This document shows, piece after piece, positions 32,560 through 44,420 of a DNA stretch of 64,000 nt. The position numbers and the translations under genes were made by a program. How positions within the stretch are numbered: the stretch's first letter is position 1; every line of letters begins with the position of its first letter. The stretch lies in NCBI GenBank assembly GCA_047967505.1, contig CM106539.1; one strand, written 5' to 3'. The notes beneath the pieces were generated by a model. That model saw only the letters and a program-made list of their open reading frames with translations. It was not told the DNA's origin and ran no database searches. The DNA is from Dipteris shenzhenensis (Eukaryota; Polypodiophyta; Polypodiopsida; Gleicheniales).

Positions 32560-33790
32560 ACACTAGGCATGGCAACGCTCGAGGGCCATGGATGAAAAGG
32601 GAACATGAGGGGAGAAGTGTTAACATGGGTGGGGAAAAGGGATTAAGAGGGGTGGGAATGAAGAGGGGGACTATGGCACAAGGGGGAAGGAAGAGGGGGA
32701 AGAGAAGCATGTATATGATGGGAGGTGGAATGTAGAGATGGAGACATCAAGGGAAGAGAGTCATGCTTTATATGAAAGGGAGGATGGGGGGAAATCAAAG
32801 TACTAGCTAGGTGGCTTTACAAGAATGAGCGTGTTACATCAAGGAATAGCCCCCTCCTTTTACAGCCAAGAGATAGGGTCTCTCCCAATAAATGTATCCT
32901 CCCACATGCATGGTATGTGTGGAAGTCTCCCATGTGGGCTAGGTGGGTACGCACTCTCAATTGTGTGCGACAACCCTTTGCCTCATTTTTCCACATAAAT
33001 CAAACCCCATATCCCAAGTCTAAGATACTCCCTTGGTCTTCTCCCAATTTTATAATTTGCTTAAACATCTAGGAGGACAAGTGGAGGGTTGGCACAAGAA
33101 GTCTTGCCACCTCATCTTACTTTCCCAATTATTTAACTTGCATTCTTTGACTATCTACACCCCCCCCACATGGGCCTATCCTACATGGAGGGAATAATCC
33201 AATATAATATCCATCTCCACCTATTTTATATTACTTCTCCCATGGTCCTTGGGCCATGGCTCACTAAATGCAGGCATGGGGCCGGCTAGGTGGAGGGGTG
33301 GCACATGGAGGAACCATGCCACCTTACCATTTTATAATATAACTACCATGGATTATGTACAACACATATTATGGGTCCTCTTACGTGGAAGGGTGGCACA
33401 TGGTCATGCCTTGCCACCTCAACCTTGGGCCCTATGCACACCATATTTTATTATACTATTAGCACACACATATATTTATGCCTTTTACCTTGGTCAAATT
33501 TATCCATAACAGTTCCCCACCCCAAGTAGGGAATGCGTAGCATTTCCATGCCTGGGACCATCACGAACAAAGAAGGGCTTGAGATAATGCTTGTTGATCA
33601 CCTTCTTGCAACTTGCTTGGCATGCAAATTTCTCAACACAATTAGTCTATAGATTTCAGTTTACTTGCTGGTTCCACTTCTCCCAAAATATATATTGAAT
33701 TATGTTTGTGTGCATGCCAACATGACAGGTCACAAGTATAGTAGTAGAGAATGACAACATAGCAATAGAGAATTATAGCATAGCAGCAAA
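32560..33790. other. No gene; G-rich stretch 32580-32790
   Basis: 32580-32790 is strongly purine-biased on + (GGGGAA, GAGGGG). The remainder has repeated GGGTGGCACATGG blocks (about 33295 and 33394) but no frame I can identify. Confidence 0.4.
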
Positions 33791-33798
33791 GATTTACC

Positions 33799-34065
33799 AT
33801 GCCTAAACCTCCAAATCCAATTTGGGGGATCCATACCACTATGATTAACCCCGAAATGGCAACGGGGTTAGGAAACAAAATGTGGAAATGCAATTATTGT
33901 GGCGAGCATTTTGTGAGCTTAGTGACACGTCGTATTCTTCACGTGTCTAGACCTGATGGTAGGGGAATTGGTGGATGTCCTTCTGTTCTTGTTGAGATTG
34001 CACAAAAAGTTATCAGAGATAATCCAAAACTTTGCAGCGGATCTAGTACCATACATGTTGCCTTG
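33799..34065 (+). pseudogene. BED-type zinc finger of a hAT transposase
   Basis: An 89-residue frame contains KMWKCNYCGEHFVSLVTRRIL followed by HVSRPDGRGIGGCPSVLVE. The CxxC pair, the His, and the later Cys sit as in plant BED fingers of hAT transposases (WKCNYC...F.G...R.K.HL.......C). The domain binds transposon ends. The second frame (33956-34267) carries an Asp- and Lys-rich linker (MDSDYGAIGPSHGEKRARKE), which fits the segment after the finger. A frameshift separates the two. Confidence 0.65.
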
Positions 34066-34769
34066 TAGGATGAGGAGGAGGCCTGAGTCTCACACTATCA
34101 AACTTGATGATGCTATGGATAGTGATTATGGTGCTATTGGTCCCTCTCATGGAGAGAAGAGGGCTAGGAAAGAGGGCACTACTTTTCCTACATCCTCACC
34201 ACCATCCATCACTATGCCTAATTTGAAAAAGAAGCAAGGGCCTGTATTAGGTTCATTGCCCACATAGTCTTGGCAAAAAGAGCGGCAGCATTTGGAAGAT
34301 ATTGAAAATGGGGGACTTTGATTGAATGCAATTTTGCTTTCAATGTCCTACAAACACCACCGTGGTAGAGGATGATCAAGGTAGTGGCAGCTATTAAAAC
34401 ATGGATAAAGTTGGTCTATGTCCATTATATTAATAAGTAATGAATCATCACTTATGATAAATCCATTATCCATGTTTATTATAATTTACAAATTATGTTG
34501 ATATGTAGATTGCAAGAAATAAGGTCTCTAGTGGATACGAGAGGTAGTTCATGTGTAGACCCATCCATGGGCTTGCAACACTTTTGCATCCACTATTTAA
34601 GTTAGCAGATTTATTCAATAAGCTAGAGTTACTAGCAGATAGAGATGCCTATACAAGGAGGGTTTTTTAAGAGGATGAGCAGTTGGAGTACTTGGAGATT
34701 TCTTAGTATCAGAATAGTGTGGGTGTTTCCTTCTCTAGACCCACGTCTAGAAGGAAAGAGATTTGTGGA

Positions 34770-35090
34770 AGCCAATTGAGTGGTGGGAGACATATGGCTA
34801 CTCCATTCTTTGGGTACGGAAGTTGGCTCTCTGTATTTTATCTCAAGTGAGAGCTGAGACATGTATCTTTGCTATTCCTAATTAGTTAAACCGTAAATGT
34901 AGATGATGATTGATCTTGATTCTCACTCCTTGAATCTTGATTTGTAATTGCCAATCGAGATCCAAAACCAAAAGGAATGTGCAGCAGGGGCATGCGAGAG
35001 GAATTGGAGCTCCTACTCTTTGATCCATACAAAAATAATGAACAAGTTAAACAGAAGGCAACTCAAGCACTTAGTATACTGCCGTGCAAA
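34770..35090 (+). pseudogene. hAT dimerisation domain, broken
   Basis: Reads VWWETYGYSILWVRKLALCIL then SQVRAET, the WW..YG.....LQ.LA..ILSQ..S..C.R pattern. After a ~120 bp interruption it continues with ACERNWSSYSLIHTKIMNKLN and the LKHLVYCRANL motif. This is the standard end of plant hAT transposases, needed for dimer formation. Stops in the interruption and frame breaks show that it is dead. Confidence 0.72.
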
Positions 35091-35599
35091 CTTGGCAAGT
35101 CCAATGCAAGTAACATTGGTAGCTTGAGTCTATTGTAACATGTTCTATCATCTTTGATTTTGATTCTAAACATATCTAGGAAATTGGAATCAACATTGAA
35201 CATACGATTCTAAATGTTGTTGCAGGTGGATCCTACAAGCCTTGACGTAACCAAGTTGCCTACTTATGCTAGAGTTGAAGTTGATGAGAAGGAATATATG
35301 CACAATTACATAGAGAGCTAGCGACCAAAGATAGACGAGCCACTCGTTCACGTCATAGATTATAAATTTCTATTTCATAACAGAGGGATATGAGCGAGGG
35401 CAAGGGCAGAGGCAAAGATAGAGGTAAGAGTGGTGGAAGAGGAGCATGAGGTCATGGTTGTGCCATCTAACATGGCCATGGGAGAGCTGTGGTTGTGGCC
35501 GGTACCTCATCAGATACACCTATGCGGTCTGACTTGGAGGAGGAGGAGGTGCTTGAGGAGCCATAGTATGATAGTGGGGGTAACACTACACTGATGGTG

Positions 35600-36270
35600 A
35601 CTTTGGATCCAGCAATGGCAATGACCTAGCAGATTCAGATTAGGATGAGTCTTGAGGGACTTGACTCTTGAGATTTGAAAGTTTCCTTACAGTTATATGT
35701 ATGAGGATTTAGATTTCATTCGTGTCACATGTGACTATAGATTGTTGGCATTAGGCAAGTTATTTATGTTTATTGATCTATGATGATTGACTATCATCTA
35801 TGTAGGCCTCTAGGCTTTTGTTAAGTTGTAATTTGGAATTTTGAATATCAAATTGTTGGTTTGCACTTTAAACCTTAAAGTTTTGAGTCATGACTTGCAA
35901 GCACATGAGTCTTGAGGCTTAACTTTTAACTTTTAAGTCTCGAGTCTTGACTTTTAACTTGCAAGGAGCCTGTTGGAGTTCGGAGTCCATAGTCTTAGCA
36001 TTTTAACTTTTAAGTCTTAAGTGACAAGCGACAAGTCTTGACTCTTAACTACATTATACAATGTACTTCTAAAATGAGAAAACTAGCAGCTAGTCATGCT
36101 AGCAAGGTGTACACTAAGCCTACACTTGTATACTTGTACATACTTATATTTTTAAATTTAATATTTATCATTATAATTGGAAAATGTGTCTTATCTTTAA
36201 GACAATTTAGACACTTGTGTCTAAAGCATGTCTAACGTGTCATGTCTTAACGTGTCTTATAACCATGGTC
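35600..36270. other. No gene; TTAAGTCTTGAGTC-like repeats
   Basis: 35880-36030 contains several imperfect copies of TTTTAAGTCTCGAGTCTTGA, probably a small satellite. The rest shows nothing. Confidence 0.45.
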
Positions 36271-36274
36271 AAAA

Positions 36275-36685
36275 TAGACAATGTGTTGAAACACTCTATT
36301 ATGGGCAACCTTACTTTGAAAGTAGTGCAAGAAATTGGCCAAAAATTCATAGTTTATTATAATAAATTTTGATAAATGTGAAAAGGACATGATATTCATT
36401 TAAGTCATGCCTTGCCATTTGATTTGATATGCAACATGACCCCATTCGAATTCAACAATAAAAAGATACAGGGTGCCAAATCTTTTGATTGCAACATTCG
36501 AATGGGATCATGTTGCATATCAAATAAAATTGCAAGGCATGACTTATATGAATATCATATTATTTTTCACATTTACAAAAATTGAATTTATCAAAATATA
36601 AGATTTATGAATTTTTGGCTAGTTTATTACATCCGAATTGGAACAAGATTCCCACAATAGGGATTGTGTCAAGATGTTGTATATT
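36275..36685. repeat. Foldback element (MITE-like), long inverted arms
   Basis: The left arm (about 36275-36435) and right arm (about 36485-36685) are reverse complements, with CATTCGAAT at the inner ends, GATATGCAACATGA and AAGTCATGCCTTGC in the middle, GGCCAAAAATTCAT / CTAGCCAAAAATTCAT further out, and a less exact TATTATGGG / TATTGTGGG outside. The loop is about 45 bp. There is no coding capacity, so mobilisation would need a transposase supplied elsewhere. Exact ends and target duplication are unresolved. Confidence 0.8.
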
Positions 36686-36889
36686 TAGGCTTATCTCATT
36701 TATTTCTATAAAAAAATATGGAATTATTTTGGAGATTAAATTGTTTCAAGGAAAGTGAGGTACCAACAGTTTAGATGCAATTACACCAAAACATGGGTTT
36801 TGTTCTAAGAGTGAATTCCATTCAAGGAGTTCTAGGAAACTCTCCATTTGTGTGGAAGAGTTGCATGGGTAATCTCACTTACTTTGGTG

Positions 36890-36893
36890 GGGG

Positions 36894-36932
<39 letters not shown>
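36890..36932. repeat. (GA)n microsatellite
   Basis: A GA run interrupted by one AAAGAG. Confidence 0.9.
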
Positions 36933-36933
<1 letters not shown>

Positions 36934-37169
36934 TTACCATAGGGTTTTGTATTTGATAATAGCAATATTACAGATTGACTCTTTTATGGGTGATGTGAAT
37001 ATATGGTTAGTGGCTTTGAATATATATGGATATTTGAACTTTTTTCATGAAACATATGGAATTTTGAAGAAATTAGATATTTCTTCTACTCAAATAGGGG
37101 ATGTGTCAATCTATTATTGTTTTGCATCGATCACCTTTTTTGGTTCGCTCTCCTTTTCTTGCTCACTTT

Positions 37170-38640
37170 TTGGTAATCCTTTAGATCACCGAGCCCTTCT
37201 TTATTCGATCAATAAAATGGTCATTCAAGGATTCTTGGCAAAATGGATGCTTTTACTATAAAAATTAAACTTCAAGATTATCCATAAACTAGGCAAAGCA
37301 CACGCTGGTGTGAATTCTCTATCTTGATGTTTCAGATAAAAGATCAGGCATGAAAACAAGTTGACAGATACACATCTTTTTGCATTAGATTTCTATAAAA
37401 CTGTGTATGATGAAATGCTTCAATATTTGTCACAAAGGCACATTCTCCACACAAATGCCCAATGATAAATGATGACACTTGGCCTTGAAGGCTTGAAAAC
37501 ATACATTAATTGGTGGTCACTTATATTGCCAAGGTGTTGATTGTATCTTATGGCATTGGATATGCCACATGAGTGAGCCATGAGATTATTGATCGAGGCA
37601 CATGCTAGACAAGAAAGAGGTAATTTGAGTGGCAAGTGTATAGCTTGAAAGGTTCTATAGGTAGTATTGTGGTGGAGAACTTTATGCAGAGATGCCCATA
37701 CTCATTGTGTTCGTTGTATGTTTGTTAACGAACAAGTCGATTACTTCCTCAATATCATATGCTACTCCAACAAGCCAACCATGGGAAGCATTTCAACGAT
37801 GGATCTTGGTGTTTATGGGCCCTTTTAAGATCATCACACAATACACCCAAAATAAATAAATTTTTTCTGCTATAGATTATGTTACAAAATGGGCCAAAGC
37901 CAAGGCACTTAGAGATAACTCAGCCCACAATGCAGGCAATTTTTTGTTTGAAAATATTATTTGCAGATATGGGTGTCCAATAAAGACTATGAGTGACCAA
38001 GGCACACATTTCATCAGGGAATTCATGAATTTACATTGGGTAGCCACAACACACTATTCTTGGTGTAGTGGCCAAGCCGAGCCTATTAACAAGACTCTCA
38101 AAATCAGCCTTACCAAGAAGTGAGTATTCAGCTGAGATTGGGAGACCAAACTCCATGCCATGCTAGGGGCTTATCATACCACCTACAAAGTAATGAAATC
38201 TTACTCCTTTTCGGATGGCTTTTGGTTTAGAATCAGTTGTCCTTTTTGAACTTTTAATTTTGAGTCTTTGTAGTGGCCAAGCATCTACTTGGGACTTGGG
38301 AAGTTGAGGCAATCAAGGGGTGATAACATCAGCTCGCTCACTTGGATGGCCTACGCATTCAAGCAAGGTGGTCCCAATAGGTTATACAACAAAGAAGAAA
38401 GGCATGGCATGACAAGCACATTGTCCTAAGCACTTAAGAAAGGAATACTTGTTCTTTTGTATAATGCCAAGCTTGGTCCACATAAGCCTAATCTGAAGCT
38501 TGATTGAAATGGGCCATACAGGCTAATTGAAGTGTTTGATAATGGAAAAATGCAGCTGGAGGGCTTGTAAGGACAAATATCCTTGATGTCTTTAATGGGA
38601 TCTGAGTCAAGTCTAACCAAATTTGAGGTTTGCTTGGTCA
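37170..38640 (+). pseudogene. Ty3/gypsy RNase H end and integrase
   Basis: 37184-37258 encodes DHRALLYSINKMVIQGFLAK followed by WMLLL, the end of a gypsy RNase H; KIIHKLGKAHAGVNSLS follows. At 37590-37660 an HA...GNLSGKC block is the integrase zinc-binding part. The integrase core shows MDLGVYGPF (first Asp, 37802-37804), DYVTKWAKAKA (from 37875), SDQGTHF (second Asp, 37995-37997) and SGQAEPINKTL (Glu, 38089-38091), so the D,D,E triad is visible, but in three different frames with stops. A KLHAMLGAYHTTYK block follows. It is an inactive internal fragment; RT and LTRs were not recognised beside it. Confidence 0.8.
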
Positions 38641-38649
38641 CACAGCAGA

Positions 38650-39270
38650 CCACTATGTAAAAACCCGATATAGCACGTGCAATCAAGGGTTACTAATAAA
38701 CCCCCTACCTACGGGTTTTTATAACATAGATGCACACCTTCTATAAATTTTGAGATGCTTAAAGTATCCATTATGTATGAAAATTTTCAGTTTTTGAGTA
38801 ATAAAACCCCTTATGTATATATTTTCAGTAACTCCAAAAAAATATAAAACCCCTTTTATTGATCGCATGTGCTATCTTACATATTTCTGAGTGGCCCCCC
38901 TGGGAGTGACTGGTACTTGGTCACATGGTAAAATTGATACTTTGGTCACTTTTTGGATTCCAGGTCAAAAGATGAGCCTTAATTATGCTCTACTTAAAGG
39001 GATTATGAAGAGGACATGCAGTCCACAAGCTCCAAAGCATCACATGCACCATTGATTGTGGTGGATCAGAGGTTGAGACTGGTTGTGCCATGTCCACTAA
39101 CAAAGGGTGACATCAACAAATCGACTCTCATTTCACAAAGCTATTTTCTTTTCTTTCTAACTTGAGACCTCAGTTCTTACTCTTGCCTTCCACTACCATA
39201 TCTTCATCATCTTCCACATCTCTCCCATACTTTCTACGGCCTCAACGTTGTCACCATGGGTACACCAATG
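38650..39270. other. No recognisable feature
   Basis: AT-rich DNA just after the gypsy integrase. It may include the gypsy 3' region or LTR, but no boundary is visible. Confidence 0.4.
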
Positions 39271-39279
39271 TCTTCTCCA

Positions 39280-39900
39280 TCTACGTCCAAGAAGCTTGAA
39301 GATCAGCTCAATACACAAGGGACACAAAAGCGGCAATGTCATTGAGTTGGAGATCACAATCCTAATTTCAGCCTCCCCATCAAAAAGAGCTCACTGTGGA
39401 TAGGACAAACTGGTTGTGAAGCAAAACTGGCTTTACAAATTTGCCAAGTTGCCATGGATGGAGATGTGGGGCTCTATTATTTTTGCTAGTATCCTGGAGA
39501 TCTATTGCACCATTGATCATAGCCTCTTCTTTGATGGAAGTTATGTGCAATTGACATGAGAGCTTATTGAGGCTATCTTTTATCTACCACCGGGTTCTAA
39601 GAGTCCCCCACTCCCTAGTAATGAAGAGTGCTACAATCTTTTTGAGTCTGGAAGCTATTCATCGTTGCAAGATTATTTGATTAACAAGAAAAAGGATGTT
39701 AGCTCCATCCATTTTTTAACTTCTTGTCAAAATACATAGGTCTTAAGAAAAATTTAGGAAATGTTTCACAAAACTATGTGGCTTTACATCTACAGTAGTA
39801 GAAGGAAAATAGGTGGTAGATTGGTTAGGAGTTTTTGTGCAAAGTTTTGAAATCTAGATACAAAAGATTGTCAATGGATAGGCACATTGCAAATTAGGTC
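39280..39900 (+). pseudogene. Decayed coding-like sequence, unknown
   Basis: Broken frames read NWLYKFAKLPWMEMWGS, IFYLPPGSKSPPLPSNEECYN, and after a shift KYIGLKKNLGNVSQNYVALHL. They resemble extra ORFs carried by plant gypsy elements, but I cannot assign a family. Stops occur throughout. Confidence 0.3.
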
Positions 39901-39988
39901 CCCATTTCTATATGCTACAATATCTCCTTGCATCTAGACAAGTCCCTTGGCCTCATCTTCCCTTGCAAGCATTTGCTTACCTTGGCTA

Positions 39989-40060
39989 GCCCAACCTATA
40001 CCTCTTCCAATTGTCTTACAAGTAGCCCAACCTATACCTCTTCCAATTGTCTTACAAGTA
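39989..40060 (+). repeat. Tandem duplication, 36 bp period
   Basis: Two exact units of AGCCCAACCTATACCTCTTC plus 16 more bases. They translate to a repeated 12-residue SPTYTSSNCLTS block in a short + strand frame. Confidence 0.92.
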
Positions 40061-40488
40061 GCCACAGCCACCACAAAGCCCCTCACATCTACTCCTCTTC
40101 CTTTGTGCCAATAAACAAAGCCATCCTTATTTCTTCCCCATTGCCTCTACTATCCATGGATTTCATGTGAAGACCCTTGTGTACAAAGAGCCTAGAGCCT
40201 TTCTACCTAGTCCATCATGTCAAAATACTCCTCCTTGATGTCGCTTGCCATCTTATGCACCTATTGAGTCTTTGTCGGAGCCTAAAAAAGAAGATCTACT
40301 TCCCAGGTCAACAGTCTTGCATAGCATACATGCATGCGCACATATGAACACGCACATGCACATGCAGGGGGTGCAGAGATTTGTATGTGATGACTAAGAT
40401 ATATGAACTCAAAAAATGCATCATTGTGGCTAGAATAGGCTAAAGAGCTCAACCTTACATGGGGCACATGCGCGCACGGACACACACT

Positions 40489-40990
40489 TTTTTTTCTCGG
40501 TGAAATCCATGTATGTTTATATTAGAAAAAGCCATCCCCAAAGAGAAGACATGCAGTTACAATATCAAAACATTTCGTTGTAAGACAAGTAAATAGAGTA
40601 CTCTAATTGACAAATAGAGAGGCAACCATAAAGGGATTTCTTGAGTGACATGTGGAAATAGTGAAACATGGAAAAAGTAGAATCTCCAAAGACTATATGA
40701 CTTTTGTCTTTCCACAAAGTCAAGAGTGCGCAATATCGGACCCAAGTCAAACAATAAATAAAACTTGTGCCTCCGTGGGTGGATGCCGAAGAGCCAAAAA
40801 AGCTTGCCAAATCAAGATAGTAGGAAACCGGGCTCAGAGACACTAAGTAGAATGTCACGAGTCATAAAGCAATGCCAAAAAAGATAGAGCACAGATTCCC
40901 TTGGAGCCAGACATCTACAATGACAAACAGCAAGAGCAATATGTCTACATGCCAGGAGCTAGCCAAAGAGAATAACACCAAGCATCACTT
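40489..40990 (-). mobile_element. LINE 3' tail with A-run
   Basis: On the minus strand the sequence ends in GATTTCACCGAG followed by nine A (T-run at 40489-40497 on +). Upstream, LTLWKDKSHIVFGDSTFS resembles the LW..RN..IF motif that follows zf-RVT in plant LINEs. It is truncated on its 5' side by the microsatellite block at 41036. Confidence 0.55.
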
Positions 40991-41035
40991 GCCATAGAAA
41001 ACCATATTGCAAAGAGGAAGTTTGTGCTTATGCAA

Positions 41036-41890
41036 GTGCATGTGTGTGTGTGTGTGCACGCACGCACACACACACATGCACTTGCATAAGCACACACACA
41101 CGCACATGCACATGCACACGCAGACGCACACGTAGATGCACATGCACACGCACATGCATTCACATGCACATGCATTCACATGCACACATACACACATTGA
41201 TGCACGCACATGCACATGCATATACACATTTACATACTCCTAAACACATGTATGCACATGCATGTGCACACACATGCATGCACACAGACCCATACACACA
41301 CATGCATGTACATGCATTTGCACACACACATGCATGCACACACTTAAGCATGCAAATTCTAATGCGCACGTGCGTGCATGCACGCACACACACACAAATG
41401 CATATACACATCCACATACTCCCAAACACATGTATGTACACACATACATGTGCGCACACACAAGAAAAAACACACATGCATACACACACATGTATACACA
41501 CACATGCACATGCACATGCCAATGCATGCACACGTGCACACACACATGCTAGTTGCACATGCCCATGTGTGCTCGGACACACACACACATGCCAATGCAC
41601 ATACACACACATGTCGTTGCACATACATACACACACACACAAAGTCACGCACGCACGCATGCACATACACATGCACATGCACATGCACATACACATGCAC
41701 ATACTCTCAAACACACGCAGGCACACTCACACACACACATGCACATGGGATGCACATGTACATGCACACACACACATGCATACACACATGCACGTGTGCG
41801 AGCATAGACACACAATTGTGTGCAATACGTGTATACATGCACATGCATGCACGTGCACACACATAGGCATGCTTGCCGGTGCATGCCAAT

Positions 41891-41925
<35 letters not shown>

Positions 41926-42083
41926 CATGCATGCACACTCACACACACGCACACACACATGCACGCACGCACACACAAAGCCAAGTGAGACCGATTTTGG
42001 GGTGTGTGTGTGTGTGTGCATGTGCATTTGTGTTTGCGTTTACATGTGCATGTGCGTGTGTGTGCGTGCACGTGCACGCACGC

Positions 42084-42162
<79 letters not shown>
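41036..42162. repeat. 1.1 kb compound microsatellite (CA, ATGCAC, TG, GA)
   Basis: Alternating purine-pyrimidine sequence, mainly CA with interspersed ATGCAC units. It turns into TG from about 42002 and ends in a perfect (GA)n run at 42102-42162. The CA half and TG half are complementary. Frames up to 314 residues stay open on both strands because stops are absent from the units, and they should not be read as genes. Confidence 0.95.
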
Positions 42163-42169
<7 letters not shown>

Positions 42170-43285
42170 CCTATTAACATGATGATATAGGTATGGAGAC
42201 TCAAAAAATAAATGTGGGTTTAGTTTGTGACTAGAATAGGGTAAATAGCTCTACACTTAACACATGCCAACATAAACAAACTATGTGTGGACACTATTTC
42301 CTTTATGATCATTTGAAAAAGAATGAATGAGCCAAGTAATAGAGTGCAATCACATAATTGTTTATGTTTATAAGCCTGATTCATACTCTTTATTACACTT
42401 TAAATTATCATTCAGCCAAAACATGTAAAAGAAAATTCATAGATTTAATACAAGTAAATGATCTTAATACAAATTTTCTATAGTCCACAAAAGAAATATA
42501 CCTATTTTTGCAAATTATGCAAAAATGTGTATTAAGCCATGGACTAGTTCTATGCCTTTTTACAGTCTTTGTGCAATATAATCATATAAAACTTATACTT
42601 TTACAACTCATCAAGTGGCATAGAAATCATGTGGTTTTACATTGTATTCAAGTTAACTCTTGTTGCCATAGGGTGATTTTGTAATAGTGTACAATGACAT
42701 GTGATTAAACAACCTCTTATAAAAGTTGTACTTAGGGGCCCTCAAAAATCTAGTGTGGACCCTTAAAATACCATCAACAATATTGAAAAATATATGGAAC
42801 ACAATTCAAATAATCTTTTATGATTGTATAAAAGTAAGCCAAATCTTGAGAAACATCAAGCAAGGCTATAAATTGTTGATGGTATATTTAATTGATACAT
42901 GTGGACCAAGAAAATCCTAAAAGCATCAATTGTAAGCATTTAATGGCAACTTAATAGAGGTCCTTTGATTGGAGAAAATAAATGTATTAGTATTTAGTGT
43001 TGGGTAGTAAAGAAGGCATGGTTTTGAGATAGTGGAAGGGTAAGGGATCATAAGACATGGTGCATGGCAGTTGGTATGGTTGAATAAAGTTGCAAGAAGG
43101 AATGTGAGCTTTGGTTAAGCGTACTATAAAACAAAAACTATCTCACAAAAGTGTGGAAATATGAAGCCTACATTTATATGTTGAAAGAGGGGAGGCACTA
43201 GAAGATAATTAGAGTCATGCACTTAAGAAAGGGGAGTATTATTTTTTAGCTTTGATTAGGTATCTCCTTTGAGGAATAGCCACTT
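42170..43285. other. No recognisable feature
   Basis: AT-rich DNA. A block near 42225 (GACTAGAATAGGGTAAATAG) resembles one at about 40430 (GGCTAGAATAGGCTAAAGAG), so the compound microsatellite is flanked by related short motifs. Confidence 0.45.
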
Positions 43286-43289
43286 TAGG

Positions 43290-43552
43290 TAGAAGGGATG
43301 TGAACCAACTCTCCTCAGGATTTAGGAGGCAAAATCAATGTTGCTACCCATGCATTCTGCATTGAATGTTTCTTTCATAACCAAAAAACAACACACTATG
43401 ATAATTCTCATCCCCTCTAGTTAGAAGAGATGTGAACCCAGATCTTGTGAGCATTTAGTAGGCATAAGCAATGTCTCTACCCATCCATTCTTCATTGAGT
43501 GTTTCGCTCATAACAAAAACCAACACACCATGTCAACGCTCATCCATTTTAC
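43290..43552. repeat. Tandem duplication, ~132 bp period
   Basis: Two imperfect units start TAGAAGGGATGTGAACC at 43290 and TAGAAGAGATGTGAACC at 43422. Both contain CTACCCAT and a CATTGA(A/G)TGTTTC block. Confidence 0.8.
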
Positions 43553-43559
43553 ATTGAAT

Positions 43560-44368
43560 CTTAATCTATATTTGCTTGAGATTTTGCGTGCTTTACTTGC
43601 CATTATAGATGGGGTCATATCTTCTAATATTGAATGGGCTGGATACAATGGTTGCATTTTGCAAAAATGGTTAATCAATAGCACTTTTGGAAAGCACATA
43701 CGAATCATAATCTTATTGTGTGATTTTAAACATATTAAATTTGCATTTTCTTCATATTATTACATACAAATCCCCTATGGAAAGGAATCAATTGTACATT
43801 CAATTGTACATTCAAAGGCATTAATATTACAATTGAACACTTGCAATGTGGGACAATATGGTGATTTTGATGATTGTATATAACAAGAAAGTGGATTTGT
43901 GCTCTTGTCCTTAAAGATTCATGAGCACAAATATTCTATTTGATTGTAGAGCACATTGTGGTTTCGCTTTTTGGACCACAAATGCTAAGGTCCCTTTCCA
44001 ACGTTATCGATTCACACCACTCATTTGTTGAAAATTCAACCTTCTAGAGATAAGAAGTGGTTTCTAGGCCTCATGATGAATGCACACATAGGAAGTCTAA
44101 GTGATTTATTCTATAAATATGCAACAATGTTTCCTCGAACTTCAACACTTGATCCCTTCACATATCTATTCTAAAGTTTATGATGTATTAAATTGGCAAT
44201 TAAATTCAACATGTTTTCTTTTGGACTTCTATCTCAAAACTTAAAAGCATTTTTGTGCATTGTATCTAACTTATAATAAACATAAATCTCTCTCTCTCTC
44301 TCTCTCTCTCTCCCGGGCCTCCTCCCTCCCTCCCCCCCCCTCTCTCTCTCTCATGTGTGTGTGTGTGT

Positions 44369-44420
<52 letters not shown>

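Larger units (their letters stand above)
33799..35560 (+). mobile_element. hAT DNA transposon remnant, internally deleted
   Basis: It begins with a BED zinc finger (33799-34065) and ends with a hAT C-terminal dimerisation domain (about 34775-35090) followed by a Gly/Arg-rich tail (GRGKDRGKSGGRG near 35405-35445). The ~700 bp between hold little recognisable transposase, although ~1.2 kb of catalytic region is expected, so the middle is deleted or decayed. Terminal inverted repeats and 8 bp target duplications were not located. Confidence 0.65.

Noticed and set aside
41044-41988. 314-residue open frame rich in His, Thr and Cys
   Set aside because: It is a by-product of CA/ATGCAC repeats, which contain no stop in several frames on both strands.
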